The notes under the pieces are model-generated. The model worked only from the letters and a program-made list of their open reading frames with translations. It was not told the origin of the DNA and did not search any database. A stretch of 64,000 bases of DNA, from assembly GCA_041653835.1 (NCBI GenBank), contig JBAZEP010000006.1, positions 1 to 64,000 of the forward strand. The letters run 5' to 3'. This DNA is from UBA10183 sp041653835. Its GTDB lineage: Bacteria > Omnitrophota > Gorgyraeia > Gorgyraeales > Gorgyraeaceae. Both the position numbers and the translations under genes were made by a program. Below, one piece after another: positions 1-7,959 of the stretch. The first letter of the stretch is position 1. Each line of letters starts with the position of its first letter.

Positions 1-2
1 TA

Positions 3-911
3 GCGGGCGTGAAGAGCCTCGACTGGATCGACATGGTTTCGGTAAGCGGCTACATGGATAAAAACCTGGTAAAGATAGCGTTTTTATTCATCATCGTGGG
101 ATATGGCACAAAGGCGGGCCTGGCGCCTATGCATACCTGGCTTCCGGACGCGCACAGCCAGGCGATATCGCCGGTAAGCGCGCTTCTCTCGGGGGTGCTT
201 TTAAAAACCGCGATGTACGCTATATTACGATTTAGCATAATAACGAATAACTGCGTAGGGGCGGATTTTTCCTCTAAATTATTCATCATATTCGCCCTTG
301 TGTCACTGGCTGTCTCCGCCGGATTTATTATCATACAAAAGCACATGAAAAGGCTCCTGGCGTACAGCAGTATCGAGCATATGGGCATTATATCGCTGGG
401 CATCGGTTTCGGGGGGCCGATCGGCACATACGCGGCGCTCTTCCATATACTGAACCACGCTATTACAAAGCCCCTGATGTTCTTCGGAGCGGCGAACATC
501 ATCAAAAAATATAAAAAAGACAATATGAATATGATAAAAGGCGTCATAAGCTCGATGCCTTTCACCGGGGTCATATTCGCGCTTGGTATGTTCAGCCTCA
601 TAGGCATGCCGCCTTTTTCGATATTTTTCAGCGAACTTCTGGTGCTGATGGCGGGCTTCGGAAGAGGCCTTTATCTGGCGTCCGGGCTGTATCTGTTCTT
701 TCTCGCGCTTATATTCGCGGGGATCCTGTATCATTTCAGCAGGGCACTGTTCGGCAATAGACCCGAGGGCATGAAGACAGCCGAAGAAAGCCTGTCGATA
801 AAAACAGTTTTCATATTCCTGTTTGTGCTTATGGTTATCCTGGGCATCGCGATGCCCGCGTTTTTGAATAAGGCCATCACGGCAGGCGCGATGATCCTGG
901 AGGGTATTTAG
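3..911 (+). CDS. Proton-conducting membrane subunit of a group-4 hydrogenase/Ehr complex (HyfF/NuoL-like), 5' partial
   Basis: This is an antiporter-like membrane subunit that would couple a redox reaction to ion pumping across the cytoplasmic membrane. The frame is open to the left edge, so the gene begins upstream; the GTG at 9 is simply the first start codon visible. Multiple hydrophobic helices are evident. The family hallmark is TKAGLAPMHTWLPDAHS near residues 34-50 (conserved Lys and His of the ion channel), followed by a conserved HMKRLLAYSSIEHMG stretch. The gene is directly followed, with no gap, by the catalytic-type subunit at 912 and then a NuoB-like gene, the usual order in hyf/hyc/Ehr operons. 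HyfF versus a generic Mrp/NuoL-like subunit cannot be decided from the fragment. Confidence 0.85.
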   Translation, partial: AGVKSLDWIDMVSVSGYMDKNLVKIAFLFIIVGYGTKAGLAPMHTWLPDAHSQAISPVSALLSGVLLKTAMYAILRFSIITNNCVGADFSSKLFIIFALVSLAVSAGFIIIQKHMKRLLAYSSIEHMGIISLGIGFGGPIGTYAALFHILNHAITKPLMFFGAANIIKKYKKDNMNMIKGVISSMPFTGVIFALGMFSLIGMPPFSIFFSELLVLMAGFGRGLYLASGLYLFFLALIFAGILYHFSRALFGNRPEGMKTAEESLSIKTVFIFLFVLMVILGIAMPAFLNKAITAGAMILEGI

Positions 912-2420
912 ATGGACGAAGCGCATATATATGTAAAACCAGAGAATTTCAAAAAGGCGTGTTTATATTTTCATAAAAAACTCGCTTCTCCCGTAGTAAT
1001 GATGTTCGCGTGCGACGAAAGGCCTGAACGCGGCTCTTTCAGGATTTACTGCGTTTTTATGGGGATAAAATACAGGAAATGGGTTTTCGTGGCAATGGAT
1101 ATAGCCGGCGATAAGCCCGGGTTCGAGTCGATAGCGAAGGAGATATATTCGGCGGGGCTTTTTGAAAGGGAGATAAAAGAGATGTTCGGGATATCGCCGC
1201 TGGGAAACCCTGATACGAGAAGGCTTCGCCTGCACGACGAAGTATGGCCGGAAGGGTATTTTCCGCTCAGGAAAGATTTTAAAAAACCCGGGCACGCGGA
1301 AAAAGAAAAGAAAGAATATGTTTTTAATAAAATCGACGGAGAAGGGATATTCGAGGTTCCGGTGGGACCTGTACACGCGGGTATCATACCGCCCGGCCAT
1401 TTCAGGTTCAGCGTCGCGGGAGAACCTATTATAAGCCTGGAAGCCAGGCTTGGCTGGCTCCACAGGGGTATCGAGAAAATATTTGAGGGTAAAGACCCTG
1501 GTTTTGGCGTCAAGCTTTCGGAATGTGTCGCGGGCGATTCAGCGTTTTCCAACAGTATGGCGTTCTGCGCCGCGGTCGAGAGAATATGCGGGATCAGCGT
1601 CCCGGAAAAAGCGCTATTTTTAAGGGCGGTATTTCTCGAACTCGAAAGGATGTATAATCACGTAAATGACATAAGCGGCATAGCGATTGATGTAGGTTTT
1701 AGTTTTCCCGCGATGTACGCCGCTATCATGAAAGAAAATATCCTGTCTTTGAACGAGAACCTGACAGGCTCAAGATATCTTAAAGGTGTTAATGTAATAG
1801 GAGGTGTTTCAGCGGATATAGGTGAGGAGAAAAAAGCAGTTTTGTTAAATAAACTCGATGCGCTGGAAAAGGATTTTAGGGAACTCAAAGAAATGCTCTA
1901 TTCGAGCGCCTCTTTAATGGACAGGCTTGACGGTACCGGGATACTCAAGAAAAAAACAGCGGAAGACCTGGGTGTCCTGGGCCTCGCGGCAAGGGCAAGC
2001 GCTATTGAAAGAGATATGAGGAAAGATTTCCCCGGGATTTATAGCAAGGTTAAATTCAATATATCGAAGGAAGCGGGCGGGGATGTGATGGCAAGGCTTA
2101 ATATAAGAGTAAGCGAGTTTGAAGAGTCTATCGACTTGATAAAGCAGTTTGCCGGGAAGATAGGACAGGGGAATATAATTGTACAGGGAAAAATTGGATA
2201 TGAGAAAGGTTCCGCTCTCGGATACATGGAATCATGGAGAGGGCCTTTATTGTACTGGGTTAAATTGGGAGATAACGGCATTATCGAAAGGTGCAAGATA
2301 GTAGACGTGTCGTTTCACAACTGGGAAGGGTTATGTTATTCAGTACTTGGAGACATCATCCCTGATTTCCCTGTGTGCAACAAAAGTTTCGACCTGTCTT
2401 ACTCAGCCAACGACCTGTAG
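912..2420 (+). CDS. Fused NuoC/NuoD-like catalytic subunit of an energy-converting hydrogenase-related (Ehr) complex, HyfG/HycE-like
   Basis: A 502-residue protein with an N-terminal NuoC-like domain (about residues 1-150) fused to a NuoD/NiFe-large-subunit domain, as in HycE and HyfG. In true NiFe hydrogenases two CxxC pairs hold the metal. Here the first motif reads ERICGIS (Cys near residue 226, the second Cys replaced by Ser). The last reads FPVCNKSF (Cys near 488, the second Cys also replaced). Losing one ligand from each pair is typical of Ehr complexes described between complex I and group-4 hydrogenases, so H2 catalysis is unlikely. The start abuts the upstream membrane subunit. An inverted repeat separates it from the NuoB-like gene. 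Natural electron donor and acceptor are unknown. Confidence 0.85.
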   Translation: MDEAHIYVKPENFKKACLYFHKKLASPVVMMFACDERPERGSFRIYCVFMGIKYRKWVFVAMDIAGDKPGFESIAKEIYSAGLFEREIKEMFGISPLGNPDTRRLRLHDEVWPEGYFPLRKDFKKPGHAEKEKKEYVFNKIDGEGIFEVPVGPVHAGIIPPGHFRFSVAGEPIISLEARLGWLHRGIEKIFEGKDPGFGVKLSECVAGDSAFSNSMAFCAAVERICGISVPEKALFLRAVFLELERMYNHVNDISGIAIDVGFSFPAMYAAIMKENILSLNENLTGSRYLKGVNVIGGVSADIGEEKKAVLLNKLDALEKDFRELKEMLYSSASLMDRLDGTGILKKKTAEDLGVLGLAARASAIERDMRKDFPGIYSKVKFNISKEAGGDVMARLNIRVSEFEESIDLIKQFAGKIGQGNIIVQGKIGYEKGSALGYMESWRGPLLYWVKLGDNGIIERCKIVDVSFHNWEGLCYSVLGDIIPDFPVCNKSFDLSYSANDL

Positions 2421-2421
2421 C

Positions 2422-2458
2422 TAATGTTACATTGTGACAGTGTCATAATGTAACATTA
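2422..2458. repeat. Intergenic palindrome, GACA-N-TGTC family, copy 1
   Basis: Arms TAATGTTACATTGTGACA and its complement, 18 bp each with one G/T mismatch, around a single G. It lies between the HyfG-like and NuoB-like genes. The inner core GACA-N-TGTC and the outer TAATGT-ACATT pattern recur at 9580, 44064 and 52139. It lacks a T-run, so it is not an obvious terminator. Confidence 0.8.
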
Positions 2459-2469
2459 CAGATAAAATT

Positions 2470-2973
2470 ATGATTAATATGCTTAAAAATAGAATGATAA
2501 AAGGGATTGTTACAAGGCCTATTGAAGCGGACGCGGAGATAGAGAAAATAGGCGGCGAGCTAAAAAAGCTTATACATGAAAAATTCGGCAGGTCTTTTCA
2601 TATAAGGGAAGTCGACGCCGGCTCCTGTTATGCCTGTGAATCCGAAATAATAGCCACTACTAATCCCATATACGATATACAGAGATTCGGTATTAATTTT
2701 GTGGCATCACCCAGGCACGCGGACGCGCTTCTGGTCACAGGCCCTGTCTCGAAGAATATGGCGCTCGCTCTCAAAAAGACCTATGACGCCATGCCTAGCC
2801 CGAAGTTCGTTATTACCTGCGGCGACTGCGCTCTTGATGGCGGGATATTCAAGGACTCCTATTATGTAGAAAACGGCGTCGGTAGCATCTTGCCGGTTGA
2901 TTTGCATATACCTGGCTGTCCGCCCAGCCCCACAGCGATAATAAAATCTATCCTGTATTTTCTGGAAAAGTAG
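2470..2973 (+). CDS. NuoB/HycG-like iron-sulfur small subunit of the Ehr complex
   Basis: A 167-residue protein of the complex I 20-kDa/hydrogenase small-subunit family that would carry the N2-type [4Fe-4S] cluster passing electrons to the NuoD-like subunit. Visible ligands are the Cys of GSCYACESE (near 54-57), CGDC (near 118-121) and PGCPPSP (near 149). The family-typical sequences VTGPVSKNMA and PPSPTAII are present. No clear Shine-Dalgarno precedes ATG 2470; ATG 2479 is an alternative. It is the last gene of the hydrogenase-like cluster, and a new promoter follows at 2996. Confidence 0.87.
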   Translation: MINMLKNRMIKGIVTRPIEADAEIEKIGGELKKLIHEKFGRSFHIREVDAGSCYACESEIIATTNPIYDIQRFGINFVASPRHADALLVTGPVSKNMALALKKTYDAMPSPKFVITCGDCALDGGIFKDSYYVENGVGSILPVDLHIPGCPPSPTAIIKSILYFLEK

Positions 2974-2995
2974 CCTTGGGCGTTTTCTAATTTAC

Positions 2996-3023
2996 TTGAC
3001 ACAACGGAAAAACATGGTATAAT
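2996..3023 (+). promoter_or_regulatory. Sigma70-type promoter of the pyrimidine operon
   Basis: A -35 TTGACA (2996-3001), a 16-bp spacer and a -10 TATAAT (3018-3023). Both hexamers match the consensus perfectly. It sits about 20 bp upstream of the PyrR-binding leader and about 155 bp before pyrR. Confidence 0.8.
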
Positions 3024-3046
3024 TCAAAATTAACAGATACCTTTAA

Positions 3047-3168
3047 ATCAGCACAGAGAGGCTGAAAAGGGAGCGAAAAGTGGATATTTCAGATAGAGTT
3101 TTGTTAAATATATTGTGCCAACACAACCTCGCAGAGGGCATAAAAGCCTTTTGCGAGGTTTTTTATTT
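3047..3168 (+). promoter_or_regulatory. PyrR-responsive attenuator leader (binding loop plus terminator)
   Basis: The leader contains a TCAGC/GCTGA stem around a loop with CAGAGAGG (3048-3065). This matches the known PyrR RNA-binding consensus, a conserved CNGNGAG loop followed by GCU. Downstream is an intrinsic terminator: a 15-bp stem (3125-3139 with 3146-3160, two G-T pairs), an ATAAAA loop and a T-run. The terminator ends about 10 bp before pyrR. By analogy with Bacillus, UMP-bound PyrR would favour termination. I did not identify the antiterminator fold with confidence. Confidence 0.75.
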
Positions 3169-3177
3169 GAGGTAAAC

Positions 3178-3717
3178 ATGCCCATAAAACAGGTTTTTAC
3201 CAGGGAAGAGATCGAGCGCGCCATTACCAGGATAAGCCACGAGATCATAGAAAATAATAAAGGCGTCAAAAGCCTCGCCATAGTAGGCATCAGGACCAGG
3301 GGGTATGTCCTGGCGGAGCGTATCGCCAAAGTAATAGACAATCTGTACGGGACTAAATTGGATGTAGGCGCTCTGGATATAACATTTTACAGGGATGACC
3401 TCAGTGTCATATCGGAACAGCCCGTAATACACAATACGGAGATAGATTTCGACATAGAGAATAAGAATATAATTCTAGTGGACGATGTTTTATATACAGG
3501 CCGGACTATCAGGTGCGCGCTGGATGCCCTGATAGACTTTGGCAGGCCCGGGACTATACAATTGGCAGTGCTGATCGACAGGGGCCATCGTGAGCTCCCT
3601 ATACGGGCTGATTATGTGGGGAAAAACCTTCCTACATCCCGGAAAGAGCTTGTGCAGGTCAAATTGCAGGAAATAGACAATGAAGACAGTGTAAGTATAG
3701 AGGAAAACGGGGAATGA
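3178..3717 (+). CDS. pyrR: Bifunctional pyr operon RNA-binding regulator / uracil phosphoribosyltransferase PyrR
   Basis: PyrR binds pyr mRNA leaders and often also has uracil phosphoribosyltransferase activity. The PRPP-binding signature IILVDDVLYTGRTIR lies near residues 98-112. The N-terminus (FTREEIERAITRISHEI) and the GIRTRG motif are typical. ATG 3178 is chosen because the upstream extension to 3115 would run through the terminator hairpin; GAGG precedes the ATG by a few bases. Length of 179 residues is usual. It is the first gene of the pyr operon and overlaps pyrB by 4 bp. The leader at 3047-3168 gives it a plausible target. Confidence 0.95.
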   Translation: MPIKQVFTREEIERAITRISHEIIENNKGVKSLAIVGIRTRGYVLAERIAKVIDNLYGTKLDVGALDITFYRDDLSVISEQPVIHNTEIDFDIENKNIILVDDVLYTGRTIRCALDALIDFGRPGTIQLAVLIDRGHRELPIRADYVGKNLPTSRKELVQVKLQEIDNEDSVSIEENGE

Positions 3718-4682
3718 CAAAAAAGAAAACAACAAAATGGGCGCACAAAGACCTCCTGGGGCTGGAAGAGCTTTCAAGAGAAGATATCGAACTCATACTT
3801 GACACAGCCGTGTCTTTCAGGGAGATATTGGACAGGAAGATAAAAAAGGTGCCTGCCCTGCGCGGAAAAACCGTGGTCAATCTTTTTTACGAACCATCCA
3901 CAAGGACAAGGGTATCTTTTGAGGTGGCGGCGAAAAGGCTTTCCGCGGACGTAATAAATATCGCGGTGGAATCTTCAAGCGTGAGAAAAGGCGAGACATT
4001 GAACGATACAGGCAAAAATATAGAGGCATTGAAAGCTGATATAATTATATTAAGGCACAATTGTTCGGGCGCGGCCACGATGCTGGCGCGCAATGTGAAC
4101 ATAAGCGTGATTAATGCCGGGGACGGATGGCACGAACATCCTACGCAGGCGCTCCTGGATATGTTTACGCTGAGGCAGAAGACAGGAAAGTTAGAGGGCT
4201 TGAACGTAAGCATAGTCGGGGATATCGCGCATTCCCGCGTAGCCCGCTCGAATATATGGGGGTTGACCAAATTCGGGGCAAATGTAACTGTGTGCGCGCC
4301 CAGGATATTGATCCCCCCGGGAATAGAAAAAATGGGCGTCAGGGTTACGGATGATATCGACGAGGCGCTGAAAGAATCCGACGCCGTGAATGTGCTTAGG
4401 ATGCAGTTTGAGCGCGATGACTCAAAGGCGTTCCCAAGCCAGCTGGAATATTTCAAAAATTTCGGGATTACGGAAGAGAGGATCGAAAAAGCCAGGAAAG
4501 GCATTATCGTGATGCACCCGGGACCGATAAACAGGGGTGTTGAGATCTCCAGCGGGATCGCGGACGGGGAAAATTCCGTGATACTCGAACAGGTCACGAA
4601 CGGCATCGCGGTCAGGATGGCGGTGCTCTTCTGGGTATCCCAGGCAAAAGACAAGGATATAAAGAATGAAATTACTTATTAA
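3714..4682 (+). CDS. pyrB: Aspartate carbamoyltransferase catalytic subunit
   Basis: Condenses carbamoyl phosphate and aspartate to carbamoyl-aspartate, the committed step of UMP synthesis. The carbamoyl-phosphate loop FYEPSTRTRVSFE (near residues 58-70) and the HPTQALLDMFTL motif (near 142-153) are intact, as is MHPGPINRGVEI near the C-terminus. At 322 residues it is a normal catalytic chain. No pyrI regulatory subunit is seen nearby, and transcriptional control through PyrR is more likely. It overlaps pyrR by ATGA and pyrC by 17 bp. Confidence 0.96.
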   Translation: MTKKKTTKWAHKDLLGLEELSREDIELILDTAVSFREILDRKIKKVPALRGKTVVNLFYEPSTRTRVSFEVAAKRLSADVINIAVESSSVRKGETLNDTGKNIEALKADIIILRHNCSGAATMLARNVNISVINAGDGWHEHPTQALLDMFTLRQKTGKLEGLNVSIVGDIAHSRVARSNIWGLTKFGANVTVCAPRILIPPGIEKMGVRVTDDIDEALKESDAVNVLRMQFERDDSKAFPSQLEYFKNFGITEERIEKARKGIIVMHPGPINRGVEISSGIADGENSVILEQVTNGIAVRMAVLFWVSQAKDKDIKNEITY

Positions 4683-5940
4683 AAACGGGCATATGGTAGA
4701 TCCTGCCAACAAGATAGACGGGATAGCGGATATCCTTGTGGAAAACGGGAAAATAGCTAAAGTGGGCAAGGATATAAATACCGCGGCTGAGACAGTTATC
4801 GACGCCTCCGGTAAAATAGTAATACCCGGCATAGTGGATATGCATGTGCATTTGAGAGAGCCGGGCAGGGAAGACAAAGAGACTGTCGCGAGCGGCACAA
4901 AGGCAGCCGCGAAAGGCGGGGTTACGAGCGTCCTTGCCATGCCGAACACCCTGCCGAGCCTTGATTCACAGGATATAATCAGGACACTCAGGGATATTAT
5001 AAATAAAACAGCGAATATAGATGTATTTATATGCGGGGCGATAACAATAGGAAGAGAAGGCAAGGCATTAACGAACGCGGCAATGTTAAAAAAAGAAGGC
5101 ATAACCGCGCTCTCCGATGACGGCTCCTCGGTTGACAGCGATGAATTGATGTTAAAGGCATTAAAGGCCGCCAAAAAAGAAAATCTCCTTGTTATATGCC
5201 ACTCCGAAGATAAAGCCCTTGCCGCGAAAGGCGTGGTCAACATGGGATTCACATCCACAAGGCTGGGCTTGAGAGGCATATCAAAAGAATCCGAATATGA
5301 AAGAATAGCCAGGGACATAAAACTGGCGGAAGAGGCGGGCGCGGCAGCGCACATCGCCCATGTAAGCACGCTCGAGGGTGTGGAGATAATAAGAAAAGCC
5401 AGGAAAAAAGGTTTTAAAGTGACCGCGGAAACAGCGCCGCATTATTTCAGCCTGAGCGACGAAGATCTTCTGGACTATAATACAAATATGAAGGTCAATC
5501 CTCCTTTAAGGACAAAAGATGATGTCCTGGCGATAAAAGAGGGATTGAAAGACGGCACAATAGACATTATCGCGTCCGACCACGCCCCTCATACCGAGAG
5601 CGAAAAAGAAATAGAATTCGAACGCGCGGAATTCGGGAGCATAGGGTTAGAGACAGAACTCAGCGTGGTTATCACGGAACTCGCGGGCACGGGATTATTG
5701 ACATGGAATGATATCGTAAAAAAGATCTCTCTTAACCCGGCAAAGGCGCTGAATATAGACAAAGGCACATTGGGGCAGGGAAAAGACGCTGACATTACTA
5801 TTATTTCTCCTGACAAAGAATGGGTAGTCAAAAAAAGCGATCTTGTTTCCAAGTCCAGGAATTCCGCGTTTTTGGGCAGGAAATTAAAAGGCGTAGTCGA
5901 ATATACTTTGTGCAAAGGAAAGGTCGTGTATAAGGCATGA
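4666..5940 (+). CDS. pyrC: Dihydroorotase
   Basis: Cyclises carbamoyl-aspartate to dihydroorotate. It is a type I, metal-dependent amidohydrolase of 424 residues. Zinc ligands are seen in DMHVHLREPG (near 57-66), further His in ICHSED and IAHVS, and the catalytic Asp in IASDHAPHT (near 305-313). It starts inside pyrB, suggesting translational coupling, and overlaps the next gene by 4 bp. Confidence 0.96.
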   Translation: MKLLIKNGHMVDPANKIDGIADILVENGKIAKVGKDINTAAETVIDASGKIVIPGIVDMHVHLREPGREDKETVASGTKAAAKGGVTSVLAMPNTLPSLDSQDIIRTLRDIINKTANIDVFICGAITIGREGKALTNAAMLKKEGITALSDDGSSVDSDELMLKALKAAKKENLLVICHSEDKALAAKGVVNMGFTSTRLGLRGISKESEYERIARDIKLAEEAGAAAHIAHVSTLEGVEIIRKARKKGFKVTAETAPHYFSLSDEDLLDYNTNMKVNPPLRTKDDVLAIKEGLKDGTIDIIASDHAPHTESEKEIEFERAEFGSIGLETELSVVITELAGTGLLTWNDIVKKISLNPAKALNIDKGTLGQGKDADITIISPDKEWVVKKSDLVSKSRNSAFLGRKLKGVVEYTLCKGKVVYKA

Positions 5941-7169
5941 AATTCATAGCGGATTTTCATATACACTCTAAATACAGCCGGGCTACAAGCCCTGATATGA
6001 ACGTAAAGACGCTTTCGGAATACGCGAAACTTAAGGGCATATCTTTGCTGGGCACGGGAGACTTTACGCACTATCTGTGGCTGGAAGAGCTGAAAAATAC
6101 GCTTAAGGATTCAGCCAACGGCTTATTCGAATATAACGGCGTGAATTTTATGCTTACAGGAGAGATATCGAGCATATATTCCAAGAACGGCAAAGTAAGA
6201 AAGATACATAACGTAATCTTTGTCCCGAGCTTTGATATCGCGGATAAGATAAACTCGGTTCTTTCGGGTTACGGCAATATCGCGTCCGACGGACGGCCCA
6301 TCATAGGCATTGACGCGAAAGACTTGGCGGAGATATTATTCGGCATCAGTAAGGATATCTGCTTGGTGCCGGGCCATATCTGGACCCCCTGGTTCTCGCT
6401 CTTCGGCTCCAAGTCTGGCTTTGATTCGATAGAAGAGTGTTTTGAAAAATACGCGAAAGACATCTACGCGCTTGAGACAGGGCTTTCTTCGGACCCGTCA
6501 ATGAACTGGCAGTGGAGCAAATTAGACAGGTTCAGCCTGATATCGAATTCCGACTCTCACAGCGCGCGGAAAATAGGCAGGGAAGCCAATGTGTTTAATA
6601 CCGAGATGAGTTATAACGCGGTATTGGACGCGCTCAGGAAAAAAGACAAAAAGAAATTTTTATCCACTATCGAATTTTTTCCCGAGGAAGGCAAATACCA
6701 TTACGACGGCCACCGTCTCTGCAATGTTAGGTTCAGTCCACAAGAGAGCAAAAAAAATAAAAATATCTGTCCAGCATGCGGAAAACCACTTACAATAGGG
6801 GTTATGAACAGGGTAGCGGAACTGGCTGACAGGCCCGAAGGTTTTGTCCCGGAAAACAGCATCCCCTACAAAAGGATGATACCTTTGGCTGAGATAATCG
6901 CCGATGTATTGGACGTGGGGGACGCGTCCAAGGCGGTTGACACGGAATACCGCGCGATAGTCCCAAGGCTTGGCACTGAACTTGAAGTGCTCATTGAGAT
7001 AAACGAGGACAAACTTTTAAAGGAACTGCCTGCAAAGATAGCGAAGGCGATCATAAACGTAAGGAACGGTAATGTTAATATCCTGCCGGGCTTTGACGGC
7101 GAATACGGCACAATAGAGATATTGAAAGAAAAAGACGCCTCAGGCGAAAAGCAGATGGATTTATTTTGA
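5937..7169 (+). CDS. EndoQ-type PHP-domain DNA repair endonuclease
   Basis: A 410-residue protein resembling endonuclease Q, which nicks 5' of deaminated bases such as dU and hypoxanthine in DNA. The N-terminal PHP metal-binding motifs DFHIHSKYSRA, GTGDFTH and SNSDSHSARKIG are visible. A zinc-finger-like segment follows, with LCNVRF and CPACGKPL (near residues 261-283), and then a helical region. The last residues are KQMDLF, which matches the bacterial beta-clamp-binding pentapeptide pattern QLxLF. EndoQ is best known in archaea and some Bacillus. Here it is embedded in the pyr operon between pyrC and pyrK, overlapping pyrC. This could link uracil repair to pyrimidine supply, which is inference. 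Confidence 0.85.
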   Translation: MKFIADFHIHSKYSRATSPDMNVKTLSEYAKLKGISLLGTGDFTHYLWLEELKNTLKDSANGLFEYNGVNFMLTGEISSIYSKNGKVRKIHNVIFVPSFDIADKINSVLSGYGNIASDGRPIIGIDAKDLAEILFGISKDICLVPGHIWTPWFSLFGSKSGFDSIEECFEKYAKDIYALETGLSSDPSMNWQWSKLDRFSLISNSDSHSARKIGREANVFNTEMSYNAVLDALRKKDKKKFLSTIEFFPEEGKYHYDGHRLCNVRFSPQESKKNKNICPACGKPLTIGVMNRVAELADRPEGFVPENSIPYKRMIPLAEIIADVLDVGDASKAVDTEYRAIVPRLGTELEVLIEINEDKLLKELPAKIAKAIINVRNGNVNILPGFDGEYGTIEILKEKDASGEKQMDLF

Positions 7170-7170
7170 T

Positions 7171-7950
7171 ATGAAAGACATCAGGGCAAAAATTTTATCC
7201 AATAAAAAGACCGGGCACGCTTATTATAAGATGGTTATCGACGCCCCTTATATAGCGAGGGCGGCGAAGCCGGGCCAGTTTGTGCAGATTAAGTGCGGGG
7301 AGAATTCCGGGCCGCTTTTAAGAAGGCCGTTCAGTATCCATAAGGTGGAAAGAGGGATAGAGATTTTATATGAAGTGGTCGGTATCGGCACAAGGATATT
7401 AGCGGGTAAAAGACAAGGGGATTTTATAGATGTTTTAGGGCCTCTGGGGAACGGATTTTCTGTGCCGCGGGCACAGGGCTTAAAGCCCAGGGCCATTATT
7501 ATCGCGGGCGGCATAGGCGCCGCGCCGCTCGTATATCTGGCGGAAGAATTGAAGAAAAAAAAGATAAAAACGATTGCGTTGATAGGCGCAAAGACAAAAA
7601 ATCTTATTTTATGCGAAAAGGATTTCAAAAAGGCCGGGGCAGAGGTCTATATCTCCACCGATGACGGCAGTTATGGCTGTCATGGGTTTGTGTCAAAACT
7701 GTTCCACAAGATTTTAAAGACCTCGGAAAGTAAATTCATGACCGTAGTATATGTCTGCGGGCCGCATGGGATGCTCAGGTGCATCGCGGATATATGCAAG
7801 GAAAGAAATTTTGAGTGCCAGTTGTCGCTGGAAGAGAGAATGGCTTGCGGGATCGGCGCGTGCCTGGGATGTGTAGTCAATACGATATCAGGCAATAAAC
7901 TTGCCTGCAAAGACGGCCCGGTCTTTAACGCCTCTGAACTAACCTGGTAA
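7171..7950 (+). CDS. pyrK: Dihydroorotate dehydrogenase electron-transfer subunit
   Basis: FAD and [2Fe-2S] protein that passes electrons from PyrD (class 1B) to NAD+. The FAD-binding motif RRPFSIHK lies near residues 51-58, a nucleotide-binding GGIGAAPL near 112, and the C-terminal cluster ligands are in MACGIGACLGCVV plus the later LACKDG. At 259 residues it has normal family length. It starts one base after the EndoQ stop codon. With pyrD next to it, the pair forms the standard class 1B complex. Confidence 0.95.
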   Translation: MKDIRAKILSNKKTGHAYYKMVIDAPYIARAAKPGQFVQIKCGENSGPLLRRPFSIHKVERGIEILYEVVGIGTRILAGKRQGDFIDVLGPLGNGFSVPRAQGLKPRAIIIAGGIGAAPLVYLAEELKKKKIKTIALIGAKTKNLILCEKDFKKAGAEVYISTDDGSYGCHGFVSKLFHKILKTSESKFMTVVYVCGPHGMLRCIADICKERNFECQLSLEERMACGIGACLGCVVNTISGNKLACKDGPVFNASELTW

Positions 7951-7959
7951 ACTTAGGAA

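Noticed and set aside
303..926. Long antisense open frames opposite the HyfF-like, ATPase, purL and rny genes
   Set aside because: They mirror strongly supported genes, lack domain patterns and have arginine/proline-rich shadow composition.
2422..2458. Palindrome considered as an intrinsic terminator
   Set aside because: No T-run follows, it lies between genes of one operon, and close relatives occur at three other places.
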